Shown in pieces: positions 1 through 8,037 of a stretch of 38,409 bases of DNA. The number at the start of each line of letters is the position of its first letter. The stretch's first letter is position 1. The stretch is from a virus. The stretch spans positions 1-38,409 of the IMG/VR virus record IMGVR_UViG_3300023174_000347; one strand, 5' to 3'. The notes beneath the pieces were generated by a model. The model ran no database searches. It was not told where the DNA came from and saw nothing but the letters and a program-made list of their open reading frames with translations. The position numbers and the translations under genes were made by a program.

Positions 1-127
1 CCAGCTAACTGAACTTTGAGGTATGTTCCAGCCTTTGCATCTACATTCTGCAAGGGGAGGAGTTGCGAACCGATCAAACCGATGTCGGCTTGAGGAGCTT
101 CGATCAACGCTTGGCTGATGTCTGCCC
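1..127. repeat. Terminal direct repeat, left copy (circular junction)
   Basis: These 127 bases are identical to the last 127 of the window. Because the capsid reading frame continues through the repeat, the two copies are most simply the same locus sequenced once, with the contig closed on itself by an assembler overlap. 127 is a commonly used k-mer length, which favours this over a true physical terminal repeat. The ends of the packaged DNA cannot be read from this. Confidence 0.9.
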
Positions 128-158
128 TAATAGTTGTGCCGCCGTTTACATATGCCAT
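1..158 (-). CDS. Major capsid protein, N-terminal part (continues at 38282)
   Basis: This is the first 52 codons of the major capsid gene. The ATG is at 158-156 and begins MAYVNGGTTIRADISQAL. The frame leaves the window at position 1 and continues at 38282 through the circular junction to the stop at 37475. Joined, the protein is 321 residues, a normal size for an HK97-fold capsid protein. The region upstream of the start is A-rich (a GAAAGAC-like weak ribosome site). The decoration protein gene lies immediately upstream, which is the usual head-module order. Confidence 0.85.
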   Translation of the reverse strand, partial: MAYVNGGTTIRADISQALIEAPQADIGLIGSQLLPLQNVDAKAGTYLKVQLA

Positions 159-187
159 ATATTTTAGTCTTTCTTTTTTAGGTTAAA

Positions 188-547
188 TTACTGGGTTAAG
201 GGAACTGCGACTTCGATGACCGCATCAGCCGCACCCGCTTCGAGGGCAACTCCGACGATGCCAGTATTGGCGGCCGCCGTTGTTACAAGGCCAGAACCAG
301 TCGTGGCTACCAAGCCTCCGATGGCAATCGCCGTCTCGCAATTTGCGAAAAAGGTTGGGTAGAACAGCTTGACCGCTCCGTTGTCGCCAGCCGCTACATC
401 GCTAATGGTAGAACCAATGCAACGAGCAGAACCGGAGACAGCCGCACGAGCCGTGCCGTCCGTGTGAATCTCTGCGAATCGGTAAGCCGAGATCGCCGAG
501 GCAAAGTTAAAGGTGCGAACTGCACCACCGTCAATATTTGTAGCCAT
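188..547 (-). CDS. Capsid decoration / cement protein (DUF2190-like)
   Basis: This 119-residue protein is rich in Ala, Gly, Val and Thr. It has a beta-strand pattern and a C-terminal stretch with repeated small residues (IAIGGLVATTGSGLVTTAAA), which is typical of the phage capsid cement family DUF2190 and lambda gpD-like trimers. It lies between the protease/scaffold gene and the major capsid gene, the same place as lambda D. An AAGGAT ribosome site lies about 10 bases before the ATG. It probably binds the outside of the expanded capsid and stabilises it. The family call is by composition and position rather than by a catalytic motif. Confidence 0.7.
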   Translation of the reverse strand: MATNIDGGAVRTFNFASAISAYRFAEIHTDGTARAAVSGSARCIGSTISDVAAGDNGAVKLFYPTFFANCETAIAIGGLVATTGSGLVTTAAANTGIVGVALEAGAADAVIEVAVPLTQ

Positions 548-564
548 TTTAGTATTATCCTTCT

Positions 565-990
565 TTAGAGTTTCGTAATACCACGAGACAATGCCTCGGT
601 GTATTCGGTTGGGTTAGATAGCATCACGGCTTTCATTGCCTTGAGCTTGCTTGTTCCGTAGTCGCTATGGGCGGCCACGAGAGCTTCAAAAGTTTTGGGT
701 TCTTCCTTTTTCTGGGAAGGCACTTCGATTGAGGGTGAGGCGGGGATGGGCTTGATGCCAAACTCGGTCAGAACTTTCTTCACCACTTCGCTCATCTCCT
801 CTTGCTTTTCCTCATCAACAGATTCGCCTTCGGCTTTTGCACCTTCGGCAACTGCCTTATCTTCTTTGGCAACAGCTTGCTCGTCTACAGGGGCTTCGGC
901 CATCTTTTCGTCTTTGGGTTTCATCGAATCTTCAATGGCCGCTAGGCGAACCTTGATATCCTCGATATCTTTCATATAATTGTTTTCCAT
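565..990 (-). CDS. Scaffold protein from internal in-frame start (Nu3-like)
   Basis: Inside the protease gene, the in-frame ATG at 990 (residue 224, start MENNYMKDIEDIK) is preceded by AAGGAC at 1000-1005 with 9 bases between. That is a better ribosome site than the one at the full-length start. The product would be 141 residues, acidic and helical, with a C-terminal block that could bind capsid protein. This matches lambda, where Nu3 scaffold is made from an internal start within protease gene C. The ribosome site and frame are seen in the sequence; expression is inferred. Confidence 0.6.
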   Translation of the reverse strand: MENNYMKDIEDIKVRLAAIEDSMKPKDEKMAEAPVDEQAVAKEDKAVAEGAKAEGESVDEEKQEEMSEVVKKVLTEFGIKPIPASPSIEVPSQKKEEPKTFEALVAAHSDYGTSKLKAMKAVMLSNPTEYTEALSRGITKL

Positions 991-1659
991 ATTTGTTTTG
1001 TCCTTTTTGTCAAGTGGAGCTTCCTCCACGGCTTCTTTGGCTACGGCTGGGATGGTCTTGCCTCCCTGCACATAACCGAGTTTTTCCATAAACTTCACCA
1101 TCTCCTCGAATAATCCATTCGTGGCGGCTGGGCTGGAAACTAAATCAGCAGAGGCGATGCTCTGGGGGCGAATGTAATCCTTGCCGTTGATGGTCTCGGA
1201 CTCATTCACAAAGGCTAGGGAAACGCCGAACTGGTCTGGGGCTTCGGAGGCCATCTCTTTGATTAGGCCGTAGTGGGGAGAGTTACGGAGCAAGCGGAGG
1301 TCGGCCACCAGCTTATCTCCATCGATGCGGGGGTTGCGTGCAAAGCCGACAACTGCGTCCAATCCGCTTCCGTGGTTCATCTTAACCTTCACACCATTCT
1401 TGGCGTTGCTCATAAGTTTGAGGGCGGTTTCTAGGCTGGTCTTATCCACGAAAAGGTCGTGTCCTTTCGCCTCTCCCACCTCCAAAATGCTAACTCCCCC
1501 TAGCTCCATTTCCTCCATCTCCTCATCCCGATAGGTCGAATAGGCAACCGCTGCCCTTTGTTGTTCGTCTGGAAACTTGGATATTGCTTCTTCGTCACCC
1601 ATAAACCGGGATACAAAGTCTTGCTCTGATTCGTCTGCGGAGGGTAGGGGCAGGGGCAT
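565..1659 (-). CDS. Prohead maturation protease fused to scaffold
   Basis: This 364-residue protein has two halves. Residues about 60-190 look like a phage head-maturation serine protease of the S78-like group: a histidine in MNHGSG (His96), a serine in FGVSLAF (Ser147), and the downstream DLVSSPAATN stretch with Asp172. The second half, from about residue 205, is Glu/Lys/Ala-rich, charged and probably coiled-coil, as expected for a scaffold that fills the procapsid and is then digested. The N-terminal MPLPLPSADE segment, followed by a conserved block with FPDEQQRAAVAYS, also occurs at the start of other phage head proteins. It sits between the portal and decoration genes, as lambda C does. 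An in-frame internal start makes a separate scaffold (see 565-990). Confidence 0.75.
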   Translation of the reverse strand: MPLPLPSADESEQDFVSRFMGDEEAISKFPDEQQRAAVAYSTYRDEEMEEMELGGVSILEVGEAKGHDLFVDKTSLETALKLMSNAKNGVKVKMNHGSGLDAVVGFARNPRIDGDKLVADLRLLRNSPHYGLIKEMASEAPDQFGVSLAFVNESETINGKDYIRPQSIASADLVSSPAATNGLFEEMVKFMEKLGYVQGGKTIPAVAKEAVEEAPLDKKDKTNMENNYMKDIEDIKVRLAAIEDSMKPKDEKMAEAPVDEQAVAKEDKAVAEGAKAEGESVDEEKQEEMSEVVKKVLTEFGIKPIPASPSIEVPSQKKEEPKTFEALVAAHSDYGTSKLKAMKAVMLSNPTEYTEALSRGITKL

Positions 1660-1676
1660 AAAGCATCGAGGTTATG

Positions 1677-4460
1677 TCAAAGAAGATCGCCGTCTGCCTT
1701 GCGGTAAGAGTCTTTGACCTCACCCCCACCCGCCATCTTGAGAAACTTGTTCACCCTTGCCATCGCCCAAGCGTTCCTTGAGTTGGGCTTTCCTCCGGTA
1801 ATCGTTGGCCTAAAGCTAGTCGAGAACGCACCCGCCCCCCTTCTAAACACTTTCTTCAATGCCCCAAGGCTAGGAGCGTTTTTCTTGGGATGATCTTTCT
1901 TGAACTCGGCAATCTTGTTCTTGAGTGCCTCCTCGTTCTCGGCTGAAATCTCTATGTCGCCAGCTTTGCTTCTTGTGGATGCCGTGCCTTCGGGGTTTTC
2001 TTTTGAGCCTTTGATTCTCTCTTTAGGAGGGGCGGGGGTTTGGCTTACTGGTCTAGCCAATTCTTGCTTCTTATCTGTAATCGGCCCACCAACAATCCAA
2101 GCGTCACAAGTCCTTTTAGCCGCACACTTAAAGTCAAAAATCTCGCAGTAACCTAGATCGCCACCAACTGCTACTTCATTCGCATCCTCACCAATCCCCT
2201 TCTTAATGCACCCTAGAATCTTGCTCCTCTGATCGAAGGCCGCACAATTACCGCAAAGCATCTTCTTTACCGTGACTACATCGCCTTGGAACTCGTCTGC
2301 CTTTGCTTTCCAGTAGTCCTCGTTTGGTTCGTTTGGATTAGCTGGGCCGTAGTTCGCATCGTCTACCGCTGTCTGCCTATTGGCTAGATTTGTTTTGATG
2401 TCTTGGGTTGCGATTGGGCAAGAGGCTGGTTCGGCCAGTTCCTTTTTGTCCCTTGCTTCCATTTGCCCAACGACTTTCCTTGCCCAAGAGAAGCCAGCAT
2501 CCCCGCCCCATCCGTGCCACGCTTGCCAACCCTTTCCTTGCTCATCCCAAGTTGCGCCCCTCTTGTCGACTTCGTGGCGAGTTAGAAAGTTCAGCATTCG
2601 CCTTACTGTGTCGGGCGATAGCTTCACGCCATTTTGCAAGTCCCTAGCTCTGGCGATGCCTACTGGGGTCATTCCCCTTTGGCTGGGTGGTTTTGTCTCT
2701 CTAACATCCAAGGCTCTTTTAGCGGCCTCCCTAACTCCTTCTGGTGGGGTAAAATCAATCCCATCGTATTTTGCTAACTCAATCCCTCCCATCATCCCCT
2801 CAATCAGCATCTTGATGGATGCTGGGTCGAGTTTTGCTAGTGCCTCTTCAGTATCTTTTTTTTTAACTTCTAATTCTTCGGAGGATGGTTCGATGGGGTC
2901 TTCTGGAATTGGCTTCTGGTCGCCTCCCTCATCCTCGCCCTCCTCTGGTTTATCCTCTATGGGTGCTACTGGTTTAGGTGCGGGGGCGGGAGGTAGTTGG
3001 GGTTGCGGGGGTGTAGGCGTAACAATATCGGAAATCGTCTCTGGGGCTACGCCATACTTCTGTGCTAAATCCTTAATCAGCTTCGCCTCAATAGCCCTTT
3101 GTCGCATAGCACTTTCAAAATCTTGCCCTCGCTCGGCGTAGATGTCGGCGGCGGTTCGGAGTCCTGTCTTGAACTCGGAGATGGCGGAAGCGGATTCTCT
3201 GCCCAAATCAATAGAGACATTTGCCCCAAAGTTAAAGATGCCCTTGGTCGTTCTGCTTCCAACATTGTTATCAATCAATCCCCTTGCTACTGCATCGGCG
3301 ATTACGATGTTCTTAATCGGTCGAAGAACTTTATCATCTAGGAGCTTCTGGTATCTGCGGAAGGTGCGTCCAGCTTGTTGCATCTCAAGGCGTGCAGTCG
3401 GGCCAGACATAGCAGATGGGTCAACGGCGAAGCTGTAAGGGATGCCCACGCCCAAGCAAATGTTCCTTAAAAGAATCTTATGGAACTCTGCAAACGCACC
3501 GGAGGGACGGCTCGGGCCATCGGGGAACACGATATCCTCACCCGGTTCTAGGTAGGAGATTTTGCCCGACTCAATCGCTTCTAGCTTGATAGTATCACCA
3601 TTAACATTTTCATCGTTTGTGAGCGTGGAGAGATCGGAGGCATTGTTGTTATTCCTCTTCACGATTCCGGCTTGCGAACTTGCGTTCTTTGCGGCCATCT
3701 TCTCAAAGTTGATAATATCGTAAATATCTGTTGCATCATTAATTGCGGTATGGAAAGCGGATATTCCTCGGTACTGGTCGATGCGGAGTGGGTCGAATAA
3801 GTGGAAGGCTTGGCTTGCGGGAATGGTTGCTTGGTAGGTGTAAAAATCCCCGATGCTTCGGTTGTAAATATCGTAGGCACTCGGCGCACCAGTATCCCGA
3901 TCAATATGGATTCCACCGATCAAATCTAGGCTTGTATAAACCTTAAATGGGTCGCCCACTCTATCTGCCTCGATGCCTTGAATCTTTAAGTTGCCGTCCT
4001 TGTCTCGGACTAAAACAAAAAGAAAATCACCATCTCGGAGCATCGACATCATCGCCACTTGCATCAGAGTCGACCCGGTGTGCCTTGTCGAGATATCGCA
4101 CTTGTCCCACCACTCTGCCCAATATGCCTCAACCTCTGTATTGACCTCGGGGTTTTCTGTTCGGGCTTGGTAGGAGATGTTTGCGGCTGTATGGCTGGCG
4201 AACTTCATGAGGATGGAGCGAACAAGGCCGACATTCTCTGCCAAGTCCCTCGCCCTTTTCATCAGCTCTACTCGGTCATAGTTAGAGCGATAATCTTCCG
4301 CACCAGAAAGCGAACTCGGCCCTTTACGTTCCCTTGTATATTTGACCGCATCGTAAGAGAAGTTGACCAGCTTCTGCCGTGCAATCATCCGATTAACTGC
4401 ACCCTGCGGGTTTAGAAAGGCAACGGCTTTATCGATTAAGTTTAGTTGGGCTTTTTTCAC
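1677..4460 (-). CDS. Portal protein with long C-terminal extension
   Basis: The first roughly 480 residues look like the lambda-type portal family: a conserved tyrosine-rich start, segments such as RARDLAENVGLVRSIL and LRDGDFLFVLVRD, and PSAMSGPTARLEMQQAGR near residue 360. The protein forms the dodecameric ring at the DNA entry vertex. At 927 residues it is far longer than the roughly 530 of lambda gpB. The extra part holds a Pro/Glu-rich linker (about 485-540), a WHGWGGDAGFSWARK block, a cysteine-rich module around 735-795 (CGNCAAFD, GYCEIFDFKC, TCDAW) and a C-terminal basic block with RRGAGAFSTSFRP and NAWAMARVNKFLK. The start is GTG at 4460, overlapping the upstream stop as GTGA. Confidence 0.8.
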   Translation of the reverse strand: MKKAQLNLIDKAVAFLNPQGAVNRMIARQKLVNFSYDAVKYTRERKGPSSLSGAEDYRSNYDRVELMKRARDLAENVGLVRSILMKFASHTAANISYQARTENPEVNTEVEAYWAEWWDKCDISTRHTGSTLMQVAMMSMLRDGDFLFVLVRDKDGNLKIQGIEADRVGDPFKVYTSLDLIGGIHIDRDTGAPSAYDIYNRSIGDFYTYQATIPASQAFHLFDPLRIDQYRGISAFHTAINDATDIYDIINFEKMAAKNASSQAGIVKRNNNNASDLSTLTNDENVNGDTIKLEAIESGKISYLEPGEDIVFPDGPSRPSGAFAEFHKILLRNICLGVGIPYSFAVDPSAMSGPTARLEMQQAGRTFRRYQKLLDDKVLRPIKNIVIADAVARGLIDNNVGSRTTKGIFNFGANVSIDLGRESASAISEFKTGLRTAADIYAERGQDFESAMRQRAIEAKLIKDLAQKYGVAPETISDIVTPTPPQPQLPPAPAPKPVAPIEDKPEEGEDEGGDQKPIPEDPIEPSSEELEVKKKDTEEALAKLDPASIKMLIEGMMGGIELAKYDGIDFTPPEGVREAAKRALDVRETKPPSQRGMTPVGIARARDLQNGVKLSPDTVRRMLNFLTRHEVDKRGATWDEQGKGWQAWHGWGGDAGFSWARKVVGQMEARDKKELAEPASCPIATQDIKTNLANRQTAVDDANYGPANPNEPNEDYWKAKADEFQGDVVTVKKMLCGNCAAFDQRSKILGCIKKGIGEDANEVAVGGDLGYCEIFDFKCAAKRTCDAWIVGGPITDKKQELARPVSQTPAPPKERIKGSKENPEGTASTRSKAGDIEISAENEEALKNKIAEFKKDHPKKNAPSLGALKKVFRRGAGAFSTSFRPTITGGKPNSRNAWAMARVNKFLKMAGGGEVKDSYRKADGDLL

Positions 4461-4690
4461 GAGAAGTTAGCGTAGGTCGTGCGGATACGAGTGCCGTTGA
4501 CAGACTGGATGGCAAGGGTTAGCTCTGCGATAGTATCACGAACTTCCCCAAGATTCGCCCTAGAAAAAGAGCGTCCCGCTATCGAATAGCTAGACCCAGC
4601 CACCGCAATCGCCTCAAGACAAGTCACATACTTATCGCGCAGAGAAGTTAGGGTGGCTAAGGGTAGCCCAATAAAATCACCCTTCGCCAT
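4457..4690 (-). CDS. gpW-like head-tail joining protein
   Basis: This small 77-residue protein lies between the large terminase and the portal, exactly where lambda W sits. It has two predicted helices around a short hairpin containing SYSIAGRSFSRANLGEVRD, which resembles the gpW layout. The start is the ATG at 4690: a perfect AGGAGG lies at 4697-4702, six bases upstream. An in-frame TTG two codons earlier can therefore be discounted. The gene overlaps the terminase end by 14 bases and couples to the portal through GTGA at 4457-4460. It probably binds under the portal after packaging. Confidence 0.6.
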   Translation of the reverse strand: MAKGDFIGLPLATLTSLRDKYVTCLEAIAVAGSSYSIAGRSFSRANLGEVRDTIAELTLAIQSVNGTRIRTTYANFS

Positions 4691-6464
4691 TCTCAACCTC
4701 CTGTGTCAAACTTGCGGGTGAAACCTTGAGCCGTCCGTGGAGTGCCGCACCCACAATGTTCATACATTCACAGTCCATTAAATGATTATGCTTTCCGACT
4801 TGCTTCCACACAAGTCTTTCCCTGCCAGTCATAGGGTTCTTCACCCTTACCTTTACCTCTGCTTCGAGATGCACCTTCCAAACATCGGGCGTATCTAGGG
4901 CGATAAAGCCCTCCTCTTTGAGAAGTTGGGAAAGGATGTCTTTGATGGATGGGTTCGACCATCTCCAAATCGGGCAGAGCTTCCACTTCCACCCTACCTT
5001 GGATTGAACTGCCTTACCGCTGAATGGGTCGCCATTTGCGATTCGAGCGTATGGCCTTTGCACCTTCTGCTCGTTCACGATCTCGGAGAAGCTGGTCTTG
5101 TCCGAACCGACCAACGCTACCCAGCCGTTCTTGCAACAATTCAAATATACATCTCTGGTTTGATCGCCCGAGTCAATTAGCACGCACTTATCCTCAACGC
5201 CAAATTCATCTTGCTTTGCCTTTATGTCGCCCCAAGTTTCTAGCCTGCCTGCCCACACGAGCCTTGGTTTTCCCTCTAAATCCCAAGCCCTAACTACACA
5301 CCAAGCGTGGAAGCCCCCCGCCTCTTGGATGTCGCAACTCATAATTAGCTTATCGCCCATCCGAACCTCCCCCATCTTGTAAGCACCGGGAACGATCTGC
5401 ATCTTTTCTGATTCGTGTTCCATCCACGGCTCGGCTAGGACTCGGTTCACAAAATCTTGTAGGCCGATAATCCCGCTGTGTTTATCTTGCAGGAACTTGA
5501 CCGCCAAGCTACCGAATGTTACCCACGGAGCATATAGGCCGTTGAGATGATACGAGCGTCTGGCTGGTTCGCCCTTGGGATTCGTTGCCCTCCACTCCCC
5601 CTCTCGTAGCATCTTGGTTTTCTGGCCGTCTTGAATCTTGCCCTTGCACCCCTCGCATTCGTAGTAGGTGGAGCTTTTAACTAGGGCGTAATCATAAACG
5701 CCATCTTCTATCTTGGCCGATTCATCCCACTTGACTTGTCCCCATATTAGTTTTTGTTTTAATCCACAATGGGGGCAAGGCACAAAATAGAAGCGCATAT
5801 CCCCCTTCTGCCACTCAGCCCAAATTATTGAGTCGGCAGTTGTCGGGGTGCTGGTTGCTATGATTAAATGATTGGGGTAGGTGCTGACTCGTGCCTCTGC
5901 TAACTGCACCGGATTGGCTTCCCTTCCCGAGCCTGCTTGCTCTGGGAACTTATCGACCTCATCCATGCAGAGCAAGGCAATCGAACGACTAGAAAGAGCC
6001 GAGGCACTTGTTCCCGCCCACCACACCGAGCATCGCTTAAAATGTTGCTCGAGGATTTTGATCTTGTCGGTGTTGTCGGGCTTTTCTTTGGCTAGGGCTG
6101 GGCAGTCGTCCACCATCGGAAGCCAGCGGGTTTCTGTAAATGATCGAGCTAGATGTTCCGAGGGCATCACCCACAAGACCGGACAAGGGCGTTCTGCGAT
6201 TCGATAGGCTAGGCCAGCGAGAATCGTTGTCGTCTTTGAGGTCTGTGCCCCCCAGACTAACACCACCCTCCGAATCGAGTCATCACCAAAAGCCTCTAGG
6301 GGTTCTCGGACATAGGGCGTGAGGTTGGTTGAATACGCACCGGGTATGTTTGTTACCCTTGCCGATAGAGTCAGATTTTTTTCTGCCCACTCTGGAATCG
6401 AAAGATGTTCCCTCGGCTTGAATAGTTCCCTAGTGAATCCGTTGATTTCCGAAAGCGTGCTCAT
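4677..6464 (-). CDS. terL: Terminase large subunit (GpA family)
   Basis: This 595-residue protein is the DNA packaging motor and endonuclease. A Walker A-type loop, WGAQTSKT, is at residues 71-78 and a Walker B strand, LLCMDE, at 164-169. A motif III-like segment IIATSTPT follows near 201-208. Two CxxC pairs (Cys230/233 and Cys270/273) form a probable zinc ribbon, as in other GpA-type terminases. The C-terminal RNase H-like nuclease has acidic positions in MSCDIQE (Asp377), LIDSGDQ (Asp430) and NHLMDCE (Asp563). The length is normal for the family. The ATG overlaps the HNH gene stop as ATGA (6461-6464), so the packaging proteins are translated in a chain. Confidence 0.93.
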   Translation of the reverse strand: MSTLSEINGFTRELFKPREHLSIPEWAEKNLTLSARVTNIPGAYSTNLTPYVREPLEAFGDDSIRRVVLVWGAQTSKTTTILAGLAYRIAERPCPVLWVMPSEHLARSFTETRWLPMVDDCPALAKEKPDNTDKIKILEQHFKRCSVWWAGTSASALSSRSIALLCMDEVDKFPEQAGSGREANPVQLAEARVSTYPNHLIIATSTPTTADSIIWAEWQKGDMRFYFVPCPHCGLKQKLIWGQVKWDESAKIEDGVYDYALVKSSTYYECEGCKGKIQDGQKTKMLREGEWRATNPKGEPARRSYHLNGLYAPWVTFGSLAVKFLQDKHSGIIGLQDFVNRVLAEPWMEHESEKMQIVPGAYKMGEVRMGDKLIMSCDIQEAGGFHAWCVVRAWDLEGKPRLVWAGRLETWGDIKAKQDEFGVEDKCVLIDSGDQTRDVYLNCCKNGWVALVGSDKTSFSEIVNEQKVQRPYARIANGDPFSGKAVQSKVGWKWKLCPIWRWSNPSIKDILSQLLKEEGFIALDTPDVWKVHLEAEVKVRVKNPMTGRERLVWKQVGKHNHLMDCECMNIVGAALHGRLKVSPASLTQEVENGEG

Positions 6465-6766
6465 CTCTTAACCAAATAATCTTTTGCATACGCCCACGCT
6501 GGATTCATGTGAATCTTATGATGGCAATCAAAACACACCGCCAAGAAAAACTCCACCTCGTTGAGCCTATCCCCGAATCTCCCTCTCCTATGGTGAACTT
6601 GGCTCGCCATCTTGTTCTGGCAAACTTGGCAGACTGGTGTGTTGCCCAGAAACTTCTCTCGCACATCAGAATAGACCTTGTTCTGCTCTCGTCTCTTGGC
6701 AGATACTCGGCGTAGTTTCCCGCCTCGCTTGAGTGGGGTTTTGCGTTTGAGGGGAGAGCGTTTCAT
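6461..6766 (-). CDS. HNH endonuclease-like protein next to terminase
   Basis: This 101-residue protein has a very basic N-terminus and an HNH fold. It contains Cys46-x2-Cys49, a VHHRRGR core (His58/His59), a conserved Asn69 region, and Cys78-x2-Cys81 with His82 and His86, consistent with a structural zinc and one catalytic metal. HNH proteins encoded beside the terminase are known parts of the packaging machinery in cos-type phages. It overlaps genes at both ends by ATGA, so it belongs to the packaging operon. The role in cos cleavage is inferred from position. Confidence 0.8.
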   Translation of the reverse strand: MKRSPLKRKTPLKRGGKLRRVSAKRREQNKVYSDVREKFLGNTPVCQVCQNKMASQVHHRRGRFGDRLNEVEFFLAVCFDCHHKIHMNPAWAYAKDYLVKR

Positions 6767-6837
6767 TCGTCAAAGAACGGCAGAATCAATCCCAGCAAGC
6801 CGAGGGCGGCTATGATGACAAGGAAGCATTCGTTCAC
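6763..6837 (-). CDS. 24-residue membrane microprotein
   Basis: GTG at 6837 opens a frame of 24 codons, MNECFLVIIAALGLLGLILP followed by FFDE. It is almost entirely one hydrophobic segment with an acidic C-terminus. The start overlaps the preceding stop as GTGA and its stop overlaps the HNH ATG as ATGA, so it fills the gap between neighbours exactly. This coupling is the main reason to call it a gene. No family is recognised; possible roles include a lysis accessory or membrane effector. Confidence 0.5.
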   Translation of the reverse strand: MNECFLVIIAALGLLGLILPFFDE

Positions 6838-6968
6838 TTTTTTATCCACTTACCCATGCACTCAAATAAGGTAGCGAGTAGATAGGCGAGAATAACACAA
6901 GCCCAGAATGCCACATTAAGAAGCACGATTCCGAGCACTATTCCCACACCTATTTTTAGCCCTAGCAT
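6834..6968 (-). CDS. 44-residue membrane microprotein
   Basis: The ATG at 6968 shares a base with the stop of the small terminase gene. The 44-residue product begins MLGLKIGVGIVLGIVLLNVA and has a hydrophobic stretch of about 35 residues, long enough for one kinked or two short membrane spans, ending in a basic tail (MGKWIKK). It overlaps the next microprotein by GTGA. Two consecutive membrane microproteins between the terminase subunits are unusual. A holin or antiholin role is possible but not shown. Confidence 0.6.
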   Translation of the reverse strand: MLGLKIGVGIVLGIVLLNVAFWACVILAYLLATLFECMGKWIKK

Positions 6969-7564
6969 CACTTAAATGCCCCCTCTGCTTTTTGTATGGT
7001 CATATAGATTTGGTCTACCCCTTCTTGAATCGCTACCTTTGCACACTCTGGGTCGGAGGGGTTGGCTCGGGCTGAAAGGGAGGAGGGCATTGCATCCATT
7101 AGGTTGCGGATTGCTCCGAACCAAGTTGTAATAAATTCTCTCGCCTCGCTTATGGAGATTGTTTGCCGGAGATAAGCCCGTTCTTGTTGATAGTCGATCT
7201 CGGCTTGCCTAACAACTTTCTGTGCTTTCTCATAGGTTTGAATGGAGGCTCTTGTTGCAATAGGGTTTTCTTGTCTTCCCGCTTTTACCATTTCTCGAAA
7301 GGATGCAATTTCCATTCGTTCGGCTCGAAGTTTCCTGCCAAGAGTATTTAGGGCAGAAAAATCTCCATTATTTTGCGCTTCACCTTGTTCTGGTGCGCTG
7401 ACTGGTTTGAGGGGTGGGCTTGTGCGCCCGATTGCTTTTTGGTTTGCAACCCTCCAACTCATCGCCTCGGCTTCGGAGGTTAGTGGCATCCCCCTTGACG
7501 CCATCTTCGAGATTTGTCCCTTTGAGTATCCCCACTTTTTTACGAGTTCCGCTTGGCTTATCAT
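6968..7564 (-). CDS. terS: Terminase small subunit (Nu1-like)
   Basis: This 198-residue protein starts at the ATG at 7564, which overlaps the upstream stop as ATGA. The N-terminus, MISQAELVKKWGYSKGQISK followed by MASRGMP, is a winged helix-turn-helix of the Nu1 type that recognises packaging DNA. The middle is charged and helical (LRAERMEIASFREM, KVVRQAEIDYQQER), as expected for oligomerisation and large-subunit contact. Its position a few hundred bases upstream of the large subunit supports the call. A longer frame is open upstream but would run into the ParB-like gene. Confidence 0.75.
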   Translation of the reverse strand: MISQAELVKKWGYSKGQISKMASRGMPLTSEAEAMSWRVANQKAIGRTSPPLKPVSAPEQGEAQNNGDFSALNTLGRKLRAERMEIASFREMVKAGRQENPIATRASIQTYEKAQKVVRQAEIDYQQERAYLRQTISISEAREFITTWFGAIRNLMDAMPSSLSARANPSDPECAKVAIQEGVDQIYMTIQKAEGAFK

Positions 7565-8037
7565 CCATAAATGGGTTGCCCACAGGTCTGGCACTTTTCC
7601 CCACCCCCTAGTTCTTCTTTTTCTTTTTCTGGTGGAGCTTGCTCCATTAGTTCGGCCATCTCATCGATTCCGAATCCGGTAATATCAATATCAATTTCCC
7701 CTGCATCTAATTCTTCGAGAATGTCTTTTAGTTGGGGCATATCAAATTCACCACTCAACTTGTTTAACGCAAGGTTCGCCGCCTTCTCTTGTATCTCATC
7801 CAGCCACACCGCCCACACATCGACCTCCTCTTTGCCAAGTGCCTCATAGCATTTAAGTCTCTGGTGTCCTCCGATGATATTCCCGCTTTTAGCATTCCAA
7901 GTGATCGGCTGAAGGTTGCCCAATTCACTTAAGCTTTTGGTTAGCCTGCCCAAAGAATCGGAAGATATTTTCCTTGGGTTATATTTTGCGGGCACAAGCT
8001 CGTTTATTTTTTTTCTGATGAGTTTTGGGTATTGCAT
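7561..8037 (-). CDS. ParB/Srx-like domain protein A
   Basis: This 158-residue protein has a ParB N-terminal-type domain. The start IRKKINELVPAKYNPRKIS leads to a conserved SGNIIGGHQRLKCYEALG block (GGHQR at 56-60), the nucleotide-binding and nuclease box of the ParB/sulfiredoxin fold. It lacks the ParB DNA-binding and dimerisation domains, so it is not a partition protein. A CQTCGQ pair near the C-terminus may bind zinc. The ATG at 8037 follows GGGGAT and shares a base with the glycosyltransferase stop. Phage stand-alone ParB domains have been linked to CTP or ATP binding and nicking; the target here is unknown. Confidence 0.75.
   Translation of the reverse strand: MQYPKLIRKKINELVPAKYNPRKISSDSLGRLTKSLSELGNLQPITWNAKSGNIIGGHQRLKCYEALGKEEVDVWAVWLDEIQEKAANLALNKLSGEFDMPQLKDILEELDAGEIDIDITGFGIDEMAELMEQAPPEKEKEELGGGEKCQTCGQPIYG

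Noticed and set aside
2380-3141. 253-codon plus-strand frame opposite the portal gene
   Set aside because: It lies in the antisense of a clear portal gene, is Ser/Pro/Leu-rich without a recognisable fold, and there is no plus-strand operon around it.
6841-6849. DnaA-box-like TTATCCACT as origin evidence
   Set aside because: It has one mismatch, is alone, and lies in the coding end of a microprotein gene. No cluster of boxes was found.
7380-7604. 74-codon minus-strand frame over small terminase
   Set aside because: It overlaps the Nu1-like gene in another frame and is low-complexity basic, with no coupling.
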